DNA of 64,000 nucleotides from an uncultured Verrucomicrobiota bacterium (lineage in GTDB: Bacteria; Verrucomicrobiota; Verrucomicrobiia; Opitutales; Opitutaceae). The notes beneath the pieces were generated by a model, which saw only the letters and a list, made by a program, of their open reading frames with translations, was not told the origin of the DNA and ran no database searches. Made by a program: the position numbers and the translations under genes. The stretch spans positions 1-64,000 of the forward strand of contig CAJCBL010000065.1 in assembly GCA_903960515.1 (NCBI GenBank), given 5' to 3'. Below, one piece after another: positions 8,913-17,380 of the stretch; within the stretch, counting starts at the first letter, position 1; each line of letters opens with the position of its first letter.

Positions 8913-9542
8913 CTACTGGACGGATGGCTCCGCGGTTGGGCGCTTGGCGGAAGGGGGTGGCGGAGCAAGGTCCTCCGCCGGATCGGACGGGTCGGGCGAA
9001 GAAACGGCCGCCGGGGGCTCAGCGGGCGGCAACGGCGCAGCCATCGCGGGCGGAGGAGGCGTCAGCGGCGGTGGCACGAGGGCGGCCTGGGCGGCTTCGA
9101 CCAGGGGCGCGAGGCGCGCGATTACTTTGCGGGCTCGACGGCGGCGGGAGAGCGGACGCAGGCGCAGGGTTTGCACGCCGGTCATCAGTGTGACCCTGCA
9201 GGTGGGGCCGAGCGCGAGGTTGTAGATGAGGAATAAAACCGTGGGCACTACGGGCAGCAAAATCCAAGGCGAGACGCCGCTGCCAGTGCCGGCCAGAATC
9301 AGGGCGGGGATGGCGCAGAAAAGCAGGATGCAGCCCAAGATGGCGTTGAAGAGCGCGAAACGCGGCGACTCACCAATCACGAGGCATTGGATGTCGCGGA
9401 AGTAGAACCGCTGGTAGCTCTCGGAGTATCCGCTGGAGGTGACCAGCAGTAGGTGGTCGGGCCCGAGCCAGAGGCTGGTGTAGGTGCCCAGACCCGCGCG
9501 CGAGCGGGTAAGGCGTTGGTAGTAGCGGGCGGTCTTGGCCAT
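8913..9542 (-). CDS. Membrane protein of unknown function with Pro-rich tail
   Basis: 209 aa. The N-terminal 60 residues resemble a small beta-rich (PH-like) module ending in FYFRDIQCLVIGES. Two transmembrane segments follow (about 62-84 and 90-108), then a basic loop RPLSRRRRARK and a tail of about 65 residues dominated by Pro and Ala. No family is certain. It sits 18 bases before the B-box-like gene and 12 bases after the zinc-ribbon gene, inside the same operon. Confidence 0.65.
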   Translation of the reverse strand: MAKTARYYQRLTRSRAGLGTYTSLWLGPDHLLLVTSSGYSESYQRFYFRDIQCLVIGESPRFALFNAILGCILLFCAIPALILAGTGSGVSPWILLPVVPTVLFLIYNLALGPTCRVTLMTGVQTLRLRPLSRRRRARKVIARLAPLVEAAQAALVPPPLTPPPPAMAAPLPPAEPPAAVSSPDPSDPAEDLAPPPPSAKRPTAEPSVQ

Positions 9543-9554
9543 GGTCGCGGTGGG

Positions 9555-10121
9555 CTAGCGCAGGGCGAGGGTGACCAAGCCCACGGTCCAGCCGGCCACC
9601 TGGGCGCCGCCGAGAATCATCGCGAGCACCAGGCGTACCCGGGAACCGCGGACGAGGCTGCCCGGCTTGTTCCAACCATAGATGGCCAGACCGATCGCCG
9701 ACGGAGCGGTGAGAATGGTGAGCGGCCACATGAGGATCGGGAGCGTGGCCAGTGAGAGCGCGAGGCTGTCCCAAAGGAGGCGTGACTTGATGGCATCGGG
9801 CTGTTGGGCGCTTGGGCGTCCGGCGATGCAATTCGGACAGAGGCATCTCCCAGCGAAATCCACCGCGCAGACAGCGCAAACCAGCCGACCGCAGCCTGAG
9901 CAGACCGCCTCGGCGCGGTTGGTGGAGTGGAAGAAACAAGTGGCGTCGTCGCCGAGGGTGGCGGTCTCGGAATGGGCCACGGCGCGCACCGCTGTGAGGG
10001 CCGGGAACGGCACGAACTCCAAGTCCACGTCGCAGTTGGGGCAATGCGCGTGGCGCGGATTGCGCCACGCGGCCGTCTTGAGCGTGCGTTTGCAGCTCGG
10101 GCAGTGGGAGACGAGAGCCAT
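9555..10121 (-). CDS. Zinc-ribbon / B-box-like membrane protein
   Basis: 188 aa. Two zinc modules stand in a row: an N-terminal ribbon (C7, C10, C27, C30) and a B-box-like finger (C62, H65, C74, C77, C82, C85, C95, C98). Two transmembrane segments follow, at about 117-145 and 160-185. The second finger is the same type as in the 150-aa protein two genes downstream, so the operon carries two related membrane zinc-finger proteins. Function is unknown; substrate recognition at the membrane is an inference from the architecture. Confidence 0.7.
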   Translation of the reverse strand: MALVSHCPSCKRTLKTAAWRNPRHAHCPNCDVDLEFVPFPALTAVRAVAHSETATLGDDATCFFHSTNRAEAVCSGCGRLVCAVCAVDFAGRCLCPNCIAGRPSAQQPDAIKSRLLWDSLALSLATLPILMWPLTILTAPSAIGLAIYGWNKPGSLVRGSRVRLVLAMILGGAQVAGWTVGLVTLALR

Positions 10122-10148
10122 CGTGGGGTGGCGATGGTCAGGCGGCGG

Positions 10149-10937
10149 TCAGGCGCGGGTCTTGATCACGCGGGTGTCGCAGATGCGGTCGTGCAGCGCG
10201 CGTTTTTCGTCGTCCCAGCCGGCCATCATGTAGCCGATACAGAGTGTGATCTGGCTGACAATTGTGGAGAAATAGCGGCCGATGATGCGCCCACTGGAGA
10301 GGCGGCTGCCGTCCGCCCGCACGACTTTGAGCCCGAGGGCCATCTTGCCGAGCGTAGCTTGGTGCTTGGCGAGGAAATACCATTCGTATCCCAGGCCGAT
10401 GCCAACGCCCGCCAGCATGGTGATCGCCACGTAGGTGAAATACAGGGGGAGGGCCTTCGGATCCGGCTGGGCCGGTTGGCCCACCCAGACGAACCGGCTG
10501 TAAAACAAAATACCGAGCAGGCCATTGGTGACCTGCCCGACGACGGTGAGCAGAATTCCGTCGATGAACCGGGCCCCGAAGCGGATCCAAAATCCTCCGT
10601 ATCCGTATGGACCTGGCATCGTGTCGGCGGCGGCGGGGATCATGCCTTCGCGCAGACGTTGGAAGAAGACGTCGCGGTGCTCGGCGCTGACCCAGCGGCC
10701 TTCATACTGGAGCATTTGGCTCTTGGGATAGCGCTGGCCACTTACTGCGCAGATGGCGTGGTCGGGGTCCTCGTTCGAGCCCGGGCCGCAGGCCTGGGAA
10801 TACGGCAGCCAGCCGGCCATGCCCTCACGCCACACCTGGGTATCCGGTGTTATCGTGCCGTTAGCGACTAATGCAGCGAGCTCCGTGTCGGATACGGGGC
10901 CGAGCCGCTGCTGGGAAACTGAGTAATACCACTTCAT
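10149..10937 (-). CDS. GYF-2 / RDD domain membrane protein
   Basis: 262 aa. The N-terminus MKWYYS...GPVSDTELAAL...TQVWREGMAGWLP is a GYF_2 domain, a small module thought to bind proline-rich peptides. The C-terminal 170 residues are an RDD membrane domain (GFWIRFGARFIDGILL, then KHQATLGKMALGLKVV) with about four helices. The ATG at 10935-10937 was chosen because the GYF fold starts at MKWYY; another candidate start four codons upstream (10949) is possible. It is the first gene of the operon, so the promoter should lie just above 10937. The Pro-rich tail of the 209-aa protein two genes on is a plausible ligand for the GYF domain (inference). Confidence 0.8.
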   Translation of the reverse strand: MKWYYSVSQQRLGPVSDTELAALVANGTITPDTQVWREGMAGWLPYSQACGPGSNEDPDHAICAVSGQRYPKSQMLQYEGRWVSAEHRDVFFQRLREGMIPAAADTMPGPYGYGGFWIRFGARFIDGILLTVVGQVTNGLLGILFYSRFVWVGQPAQPDPKALPLYFTYVAITMLAGVGIGLGYEWYFLAKHQATLGKMALGLKVVRADGSRLSSGRIIGRYFSTIVSQITLCIGYMMAGWDDEKRALHDRICDTRVIKTRA

Positions 10938-11745
10938 AGAAAAGCACATACACTTTAGGGGCCTGCCCGCCGGGAAGGGAAGAACAGAATGGCGGGCCCA
11001 AGTGCAGGAAACGGTCGTGCTCAGGCTACCAAGGCGGGCCTCTTCTTTAAACTGAATTCGTTATCCTGTTACCTCCGAGTCCAGGTCGTAGGGGAATGGC
11101 CATTCTGGACGGGATATGACTTGTAGCGGGTCCGCCGTGAGTGACAGGAATTTGGTCGATTCGATGTGTACGATTCGAGCGCGGCAATCGCATGAATAGA
11201 CACAATGCCAGTCCTCCCAGCCCCAAAAATCCTACGACGCCAGGCCGGCTGCACATTCTTCTTTCGGGAGGCATTCAACCTGCGCTTGAGGAACCCCGTG
11301 TACCGTCGGCCAAGCGGGAGTGGATGCGGAAGAGACGGTCGGTGGCGGCGCGGCCAGCCCATTGGCGTGAAAAGAATCTATTAGGGTTTGGCCCGGGAGA
11401 ATCCACCCTCTGTGGGTGTGTGATGCGATGTAGGAAGCGTTACGCGAGTTGAAGCAGATATTTAGATACCTGTTGGGCGCAACGGGAACAGCCAGCCTTC
11501 ATGAATTTGGCTCCCGTGTTCGCCCTCAGCCACCGACACCGGATGGGACACGCCGGGTTTGGTGGGCAAGGATCGTCGCTCCCTAAATCGGGCTCCTTGC
11601 GCCAACAAGGCGGTGAAGAGATTACAGCGACGAGCCAAGTAGCCACAAACAGCAGGCGGTGAGCCCGTTTTCGATCTCGTTTCAGACGAAAGGGGCACCC
11701 GATTTGTCCCCTAACTGTCCCCTGCGCCACTCCTCATAGGAGAAA
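10938..11745. other. Gene-poor region on the 3' side of tRNA-Glu
   Basis: About 800 bases with no protein I can support. Candidate frames (11047-11274, 11069-11362, 11141-11452, 11440-11730) are short, mutually overlapping and have no family signature. The base composition is less GC-rich in parts than the flanking genes. The region faces the 3' end of the tRNA, the usual side for integration of islands, so it may be a decayed element. It must also hold the promoter of the operon that starts at 10937. Confidence 0.4.
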
Positions 11746-11820
11746 TGGCGCCCTCACGGGGAATCGAACCCCGGTTTGGGCCTTGAGAGGGCCCCGTCCT
11801 AGCCGCTAGACGATGAGGGC
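11746..11820 (-). tRNA. tRNA-Glu (anticodon CTC)
   Basis: Read on the minus strand, the 75 bases fold as a complete tRNA. The 7-bp acceptor stem pairs GCCCTCA with TGAGGGC. The anticodon stem pairs GGGCC with GGCCC around the loop CTCTCAA, which places CTC at positions 34-36. The T arm carries GGTTCGATTCC and the 3' CCA is encoded. CTC reads GAG glutamate codons. The gene stands alone and is divergent from the peptidase gene that starts four bases away. Confidence 0.95.
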
Positions 11821-11823
11821 AAA

Positions 11824-13020
11824 ATGAGAAACATCGATATTTGGGCGGGCGCGGTGCTTGGCAAGAGGCATTTTCAGAATCTTTTGCGAAACTCTCCGCG
11901 CGCCCTCGCCGCGCTGGCGTTTCTGCTCCTGTCGCACGCCAGTGGGCAGGTGGGCACTTCCCTGGATTCACTGGAGGTGAAGGGTACAGTCTACCACTCG
12001 GTGAAGGTGGTCTCGGTCTCCGCCTCCACTTTAACGGTGCGCCACAGCGGGGGTATCGCCCAAGTGGATTTGCGGGCGCTCAGCCCCGAGCTGCAACACC
12101 AGTTCGGTTACAGCGAGGCCGCGCAGGAGCGGCTGGAGGCGGCCGGGCGGAAGCCGCCCCAACGCCAGGTAGGGGCCTCCCCGGCTCCCCGGGGCGCGGC
12201 CCGGGGGCCGGCGGCCTCGAAGGTCGACTCGCCGGTGGGGCGCGCACTCGCCCGATTCGGGACTCCGGCGACTTTGGCGCCGGTGGACCTGCGGCCCCGA
12301 TTCCGCGAGTTGGAACTGGGAACCAAAAACCAGGGGCTGCGGCCCAGTTGTGCGGTGTTCGCCGTGGTGAGCGCGTTGGAATTCCAGAACGCTGCGGCGG
12401 TGGGGCATGCCGAGAAGCTTTCCGAGGAGTACCTGATCTGGGCGACCAGGCGCACTCTGGGACTGGCCACCGGCGAGAAGCGGCGCGCGAGCCTGGGCAC
12501 GGAAGAGGAGGAGGCCCGCGACGCGGGCTTCGTGCTGGGGGAGGTGCTTTCGGCCGTGCGGGCCTACGGGGTGCCGCTGCAGTCGGAGATGCCCAATACG
12601 TACGGCGTGGCCATGGAGAAGATACCGGACCCGGGGGAGGAGCTCGTGGCCAGCGCCCGCTCCCGCCGGGATGTGTCCACCTACATGGTACCGGGCGTGA
12701 ACAACGATGTGAAGATTTCCAATATCCTGCATGCGCTCAACGAGGGTGTGCCGGTGGTGATCGGGCTGCGCTGGCCTCATTGGCGATCGCTTCGGGCACC
12801 GACCCTGAGCCAGCAGCCCCCGGTGGAGGGCTACTCCCATGCGGTGACGCTGGTGGGCTATCTTTGCGAATCGGGGAATCGCGAGGATCTGCGGTTCATC
12901 TTCAAGAACTCTTGGGGTGTGCGCTGGGGGGCCGGAGGCTACGGTTTTGCTGAGATCGGGTATCTGCGCCGGCATCTGCTCGACGCTGTGGTTATCGAGG
13001 TGCGACCAACCGGCGGATGA
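11824..13020 (+). CDS. Secreted papain-like (C1) cysteine peptidase
   Basis: 398 aa. A hydrophobic signal-type segment at about 25-40 ends at HASGQ. It is followed by a small SH3-like module (about 45-100), an Ala/Pro/Arg linker and a C1 peptidase domain from about 150. The oxyanion Gln and catalytic Cys lie in NQGLRPSC (Q170, C176), His in SHAVTLVGY (H339) and Asn in FKNSWG (N362), so the triad is complete. Exported C1 enzymes of this type occur in several environmental bacteria; the substrate is unknown. The first ATG (11824) lies only four bases from the tRNA gene; GTG 11854 or TTG 11884 would give a more typical signal peptide. Confidence 0.82.
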   Translation: MRNIDIWAGAVLGKRHFQNLLRNSPRALAALAFLLLSHASGQVGTSLDSLEVKGTVYHSVKVVSVSASTLTVRHSGGIAQVDLRALSPELQHQFGYSEAAQERLEAAGRKPPQRQVGASPAPRGAARGPAASKVDSPVGRALARFGTPATLAPVDLRPRFRELELGTKNQGLRPSCAVFAVVSALEFQNAAAVGHAEKLSEEYLIWATRRTLGLATGEKRRASLGTEEEEARDAGFVLGEVLSAVRAYGVPLQSEMPNTYGVAMEKIPDPGEELVASARSRRDVSTYMVPGVNNDVKISNILHALNEGVPVVIGLRWPHWRSLRAPTLSQQPPVEGYSHAVTLVGYLCESGNREDLRFIFKNSWGVRWGAGGYGFAEIGYLRRHLLDAVVIEVRPTGG

Positions 13021-13419
13021 TTCGGCCAGCGGCCGCAGGGGGCAACCACGGTGCAGCGACCCCACAGTCTTCAAACAGTGACCGTGGCTTCGAGTATTGG
13101 TCGGTTCATGCGCCGCTCCGCTGTGATCGATTCCTGGGGAAACCCAACCCCGGTAGCTTGCGCTTGGGCCCGCCAGCTAGCGGCAGCCCTACACCACCTC
13201 CGGTGACGAAGAGTCTAGAGCGAAAACTTCGCCGAAGTGCGTGGCCGCGGCGTTCGCCGTGACCAGGCACTTGGCCACATCGGAGGTATCGGATTCCTCG
13301 CCACCGGAGGTGGTGGCGGGGGCTCCCGCAATCTTTCGCAGCGAAGAACCCTGATGCTGCGCAGCGCCTGTGATCGAAGCGGTACGGCCACAGGTGCGAC
13401 CCTACTGCGTGGCCACGGC
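13021..13419. other. Convergent spacer with structured DNA, no gene
   Basis: 400 bases between two convergent genes, with no credible coding frame. It contains the long inverted repeat listed separately and several shorter inverted segments inside it (for example AAGTGCGTGGCC near 13233 against GGCACTTGGCCAC near 13266). A shared terminator or a small structured RNA is possible, but neither is clear. Confidence 0.4.
13192..13315. repeat. 14-bp perfect inverted repeat, 96-bp spacer
   Basis: CACCACCTCCGGTG at 13192-13205 is exactly complementary to CACCGGAGGTGGTG at 13302-13315. The spacer itself has further inverted segments, so the whole could fold as a branched structure. No T-run follows either arm. 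Confidence 0.7.
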
Positions 13420-13791
13420 TCAGCCGGCCGGCTTGGTGTAGGCGTCGAGGGCGGTGAGCACTCGCTCGTATTCGGTGAGGAGTGCTGCGATGGCGGCGGG
13501 TGCCTCGGTGAGGTTGCCGCTCTTGGCGAGGATCTCGAGGCCCTCGGCGAGGTGGCGAAAATGCTTGGCCCCGAAGTTGCCGGCACTGCCTTTCATGCTG
13601 TGCGCCACCTTGCCAAGGCGGAAAGCGTCGCCCTTGGCGACACAGTCGCCGAGTTCGGCAAAATGGGGAGGGGTGTCTTCGCGGAACATCTGGATGATTT
13701 CGGCGACGAAGGCGTCGTCGTCGCCGCCGATGGTGCGCAGGTTGAGTAGGGAGGCCTGCTCGATGGGGGGAGGGAGTTCGTTTTCAGGCAT
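13420..13791 (-). CDS. Hpt (histidine phosphotransfer) domain protein
   Basis: 123 aa, a stand-alone four-helix Hpt domain. The phospho-acceptor is H64 in VAHSMKGSAGNFGA, the standard H-x-x-K-G-x-x-x-x-x-G context. The upstream frame is open to 13935, but residues before the ATG at 13791 are low-complexity spacer. It lies downstream of the kinase, receiver and PilB genes on the same strand (131-base gap), so it could relay phosphate between the hybrid kinase and the CheY-like protein. That partnership is inferred from position. Confidence 0.88.
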   Translation of the reverse strand: MPENELPPPIEQASLLNLRTIGGDDDAFVAEIIQMFREDTPPHFAELGDCVAKGDAFRLGKVAHSMKGSAGNFGAKHFRHLAEGLEILAKSGNLTEAPAAIAALLTEYERVLTALDAYTKPAG

Positions 13792-13922
13792 GGCGGGTGG
13801 GGCGGTTAAGTTTCCTGAGTTTTGGGTTTCGAGTACCGAGTTTGGATTGCGGCCTGGCGCGCGGTGAGTTTCGGAGGGCCGGCCGGGTATTGTGCAAATG
13901 GGGGATGGATGGGGGGGCGGAG

Positions 13923-15635
13923 TTAGACTGCCCATTCGAAGGAGGCGTTTTCCTCGACCTGTTCGATGGTGGTGAGTCCGAGGAGCACCTTTTTGAGTCC
14001 GTCGTGGCGCAGCGGACGATAGCCGACCTTGCGGGCGGCGACGATGATGTCCTGCACACTTTTGCCGTTGGAGATGAGGGAGCGGATTTCCTCGGTGATG
14101 AGGACCAGTTCGTGGAAGGCCACGCGGCCTCGGTAGCCGGTATTGCGGCAGTAGGGACAGCCTTTGCCTCGGTAGAAGGGGACATCAACAAGGCCCTCGT
14201 CCTCGAAGTAGTGCTGGAGCACCTCGCGGGGGGGGAAGTAGGCCTCCTTGCACTTTTCGCAGATGCGGGCGGCGAGGCGCTGGGCGAGCACTCCCACGAC
14301 GGAGGGGGCGACCATGTAGGGGGCCACGCCCATCTCCATGAGGCGCAGGACCGCTTGCGGGGCGGAGTTGGTATGGAGGGTGGCCAGTACGAGGTGTCCG
14401 GTGAGGGCGGCCTCGGTGGCGATCTTGGCTGTCTCGGCATCTCGGATCTCTCCGAGGAGGATGACGTCGGGGTCTTGGCGCAGGAGGGCTCGCAGCATGG
14501 CCGCGAAGTCCAGGCCGATCTCGGACTTGACCTGGCTCTGGTTGACGCCAGCGAGCTGGATCTCGATGGGGTCCTCGATGGTGGAGATGTTGAGGCCGGC
14601 GTTGTTGAGCTCGTGCAGGATGGCGTAGAGGGTGGTGGTCTTGCCGGAGCCGGTGGGGCCGGTGACGAAGATGATGCCGTTGGGGCTTTGGACGAGGCGG
14701 CGGAAGGGGCGCAGCATCGTCTGCGACATCATGATCTTGTCGATGGTGAGGACCTCCTTCTTGCCTGAGACATTGAGTACGCGCACGACGATCTTCTCGC
14801 CGAACTGGGAGGGGATTACCGAAATGCGGAAGTTGGCCTTGTTGGTGCCCAGCGGGATTACGATGCGGCCGTCCTGGGGGAGGCGGCTTTCGGAGATGTC
14901 GAGATCGGCCAGGATCTTGATGCGGCTGGTGATGGCGGGGTGGAGCTGGCGGGAGAAGGAGAGCACCTCGCGCAGGAAGCCGTCGATGCGGAAGCGGATG
15001 CGGGTGCGCTCCTCCTGAGGCTCGATATGGATGTCGGTGGCGCGCTCGCGCAGGGCGAAGTGGATGACGGCCTCCACGATCTGGATCACACCGGTGGATT
15101 CGCCCAGGCGCTGGAGGTCCTCGCCGGAGAGGTTGCCGCTCAGAAGAGGGTTGTTCTTTGCGAACTCGTTCAGGCAGCTCTCGATGCTCTTCTCGGTGGC
15201 GTAGTGGACGGCGATCGCGTCGGCGATCTCGCAGGGAAGACTGAACACCGGGCTGACGGGGCCCTGGACTATGTGGCCGAGGCGGCGGACGAGGTCGGGG
15301 GCGTGGGGCTCGGCCATCGCGACCGTGACTACTCCGTCCAATACATACAGGGGTATGGCGCGGGTCTTGGTGGCGATCTCCAGGGGGATCTTATCGAGGG
15401 CCTCGTCGGAGATGAGTGAGGCGATGGGGTCGACGTAGGCGATGCCGATGGAGTTGCCCCAGAGCGAGCAGGCCTGGTCCTTGGGTAGGACTTTTTCGGT
15501 GATGAGGGCCTGGAGCATCTCCAGGGTGCCGAAACCATGGTCGGAGCCGAACTGCGCCACAGTGGCGATCGGGACCAGCGGCGGGGTGCCCAGCGAGAGC
15601 ATCTCCACAAAGCGGTTATTTGCGGCGCTGGACAT
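13923..15635 (-). CDS. GspE/PilB-type secretion/pilus assembly ATPase
   Basis: 570 aa. An N-terminal MshEN-like domain (about 1-150) precedes a full GspE/PilB ATPase. Walker A GPTGSGKT is at 326-333, the Asp box region at about 350-362, Walker B LLGEIRDAETA at 393-403 and the His box HLVLATLHTNSA at 414-425. The zinc tetracysteine C459, C462, C493, C496 is typical of type II secretion and type IVa pilus extension ATPases. Start ATG at 15633-15635 (MSSAANN). No other pilus or secretion gene is in the window, so the apparatus is unknown. It is embedded in a two-component gene set. Confidence 0.9.
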   Translation of the reverse strand: MSSAANNRFVEMLSLGTPPLVPIATVAQFGSDHGFGTLEMLQALITEKVLPKDQACSLWGNSIGIAYVDPIASLISDEALDKIPLEIATKTRAIPLYVLDGVVTVAMAEPHAPDLVRRLGHIVQGPVSPVFSLPCEIADAIAVHYATEKSIESCLNEFAKNNPLLSGNLSGEDLQRLGESTGVIQIVEAVIHFALRERATDIHIEPQEERTRIRFRIDGFLREVLSFSRQLHPAITSRIKILADLDISESRLPQDGRIVIPLGTNKANFRISVIPSQFGEKIVVRVLNVSGKKEVLTIDKIMMSQTMLRPFRRLVQSPNGIIFVTGPTGSGKTTTLYAILHELNNAGLNISTIEDPIEIQLAGVNQSQVKSEIGLDFAAMLRALLRQDPDVILLGEIRDAETAKIATEAALTGHLVLATLHTNSAPQAVLRLMEMGVAPYMVAPSVVGVLAQRLAARICEKCKEAYFPPREVLQHYFEDEGLVDVPFYRGKGCPYCRNTGYRGRVAFHELVLITEEIRSLISNGKSVQDIIVAARKVGYRPLRHDGLKKVLLGLTTIEQVEENASFEWAV

Positions 15636-15813
15636 TCTTCTTGCTACGGGTGGCGAAGATTTGGGCGATCTCCTTCTGGTCGAGGATTTCGCGGGCGAAT
15701 ACGGAGCCGGTACGTTCCAACTGGAGTTCGCGCAGGAGCTGGGGCAGGGAGTAGCGCACCTCGCGCAGGGCAAGGCTGGGATCGTCTGCGGTGGGTGGGG
15801 GCTCCGTGGGCAT
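15616..15813 (-). CDS. Small hypothetical protein upstream of PilB-like ATPase
   Basis: 65 aa, predicted alpha-helical and charged (REVRYSLPQLLRELQ, then EILDQKEIAQIFATRSKK). It overlaps the start of the ATPase gene by 20 bases and begins 27 bases after the receiver gene, so it fills an otherwise empty gap in a tight operon. That spacing, and codon use like its neighbours, make it a likely real gene. No family is recognised. A regulator or anchor for the ATPase is only a guess from position. Confidence 0.55.
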   Translation of the reverse strand: MPTEPPPTADDPSLALREVRYSLPQLLRELQLERTGSVFAREILDQKEIAQIFATRSKKNVQRRK

Positions 15814-15840
15814 GGGCGAAGGCAGCGGTGAGCCCGACTG

Positions 15841-16227
15841 CTAGTCGGCTGTGAAATACTCTGCGATAGTCTCGCTGAGGACTTGGGTCATGGTTTCCTT
15901 CGGGGTGTCCTTGCGGACGAAATTCACGGCGCCCAGTTCAACGCAGCGTTCGACCACGTTGCGAGTGGCCAGGGAGGTGAGCATGACGACAAGGGCATCG
16001 GGGTGTGCGAGGGTGATGCGCTCGAGGGCCTGCAGGCCGTCCATGACGGGCATGTTTACGTCCATGAGTACCAAGTCGGGTTGGTGCTGGGCGTAGGCGG
16101 CTACGGCCTCCGCGCCGTTGGCGGCCTCGATGATGGTCGGAGTGCCCAGCTTCTGGATGATCAGGCCGATATACTTCCGGATATGCGGCTCGTCGTCCAC
16201 GATGAGGACGGTGCCGTCAAACTCCAT
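15841..16227 (-). CDS. CheY-like single-domain response regulator
   Basis: 128 aa, one receiver domain: acidic pair D11-D12, phospho-acceptor D56 in LVLMDVNMPVMDG, then LTSL (Thr switch) and VRKD (Lys). There is no output domain. The ATG at 16225-16227 overlaps the end of the hybrid kinase gene by 11 bases, so the two are almost certainly a pair. It may act on the neighbouring PilB-like ATPase through protein contact, as stand-alone receivers often do in motility systems (inference). Confidence 0.9.
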   Translation of the reverse strand: MEFDGTVLIVDDEPHIRKYIGLIIQKLGTPTIIEAANGAEAVAAYAQHQPDLVLMDVNMPVMDGLQALERITLAHPDALVVMLTSLATRNVVERCVELGAVNFVRKDTPKETMTQVLSETIAEYFTAD

Positions 16228-17380
16228 GGGGGGCGACTGGCAGGGATATCCGGAAATCGGCGCCGCCGGTTTCGCGGTTGGCGGCTGAGACCGACCCTCG
16301 GTGGGCCTCGACGATCCTGCGGCAGATCGCCAGTCCCAAGCCGGTGCTCTTCTCGCCGCCGGTGGGTCGCACCGAGGTTTTGCCAAAGCTTTGGAAGAGT
16401 AGGTTCATCTCGTCGGGGGGGATTCCCGGCCCCTGGTCCTGTACGGATATGGTCTGCTGGTTTTCATCTTCGGAGAGTTCGACTGTAATAGTCGTCCCGG
16501 GAGGCGAAAACTTGATCGCATTGCTGAGGAGATTGTCGATGACCTCTCGGATTTTGCGCGGGTCGATCAGGAGCGGACGGGAGGGCTTGAAGGGGCGGCA
16601 GGCGATTTTCATCTGCTTGCGAGCGGCGGCGATGCCGTTGAGGAAGACCGCGTCGTGCGCGATGTCGGAGAAGTTGCACGGGGTAAGCGCCAGGTGCATC
16701 TCGCCGCTTTCGATCACGGAGATGTCGAGCAGTTCGCCGAGCAGCCCGAGCATCGACTGGGTGGCCGAATGCATGGCGCGCAGCATCGCCCGCTGGTCAT
16801 CGGAGAGCTCGCCGGCGGAGCCCTCGAGCATGTATTCGGAGAGGCCGTTGATGGAGGTGAGGGGGTTGCGCAGATCGTGGGCGGCGATCCCCAGGAAATG
16901 GTTCTTGGCGGCGTTGGCTTTGCTGAGGTCGTCGATGAGCCCGGCCTGATGATCGAGCAGGGTGCGCAACTGCAGATGGGTGCGTATGCGGGCGAGCACC
17001 TCGCGGGGCTGGAAGGGCTTCACCACGTAGTCGACCCCGCCCGCCTCCAGGCCGGCGACGATATCCTCGGACTGGTTCTTTGCGGTGATGAAGATGATCG
17101 GGATGCCGGCGGCGTCGGGGGCGGCCTTGAGGCGCCGGCAGGTCTCGAAACCGCTGATTCCGGGCATGACGACATCGAGCAGGATCAGGTCGGGCTGGAA
17201 CTCCTGGTATAGCGCCAGGGCCGACTCTCCCGAAGTGGCCTCAAGGGTGACAAAGCCTTCGGTGCCCAGGATGGCGGCGATGATCCGCGAGTTCATGCGG
17301 TCATCCTCCACCACCAGAATCCGCCGGCCGGTGAGATCGATGCGTTGGGGACCGGTGTGCATGTCGGGGGAATGAGGCAT
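16217..17380 (-). CDS. Receiver-histidine kinase hybrid (soluble)
   Basis: 387 aa, no membrane segment. The N-terminal receiver domain has phospho-acceptor D69 in LILLDVVMPG and K121. It is followed by a HisKA domain with H168 in AAHDLRNPL and a HATPase_c domain (DNLLSNAIKFS, DQGPGIPP, GLGLAICRRIV). This REC-HisKA-HATPase order is typical of cytoplasmic hybrid kinases driven by another kinase's phosphate. The ATG at 17378-17380 is chosen; the frame is open further upstream to 17434 without family similarity. It heads the receiver, small protein, PilB and Hpt gene set. Confidence 0.88.
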   Translation of the reverse strand: MPHSPDMHTGPQRIDLTGRRILVVEDDRMNSRIIAAILGTEGFVTLEATSGESALALYQEFQPDLILLDVVMPGISGFETCRRLKAAPDAAGIPIIFITAKNQSEDIVAGLEAGGVDYVVKPFQPREVLARIRTHLQLRTLLDHQAGLIDDLSKANAAKNHFLGIAAHDLRNPLTSINGLSEYMLEGSAGELSDDQRAMLRAMHSATQSMLGLLGELLDISVIESGEMHLALTPCNFSDIAHDAVFLNGIAAARKQMKIACRPFKPSRPLLIDPRKIREVIDNLLSNAIKFSPPGTTITVELSEDENQQTISVQDQGPGIPPDEMNLLFQSFGKTSVRPTGGEKSTGLGLAICRRIVEAHRGSVSAANRETGGADFRISLPVAPHGV

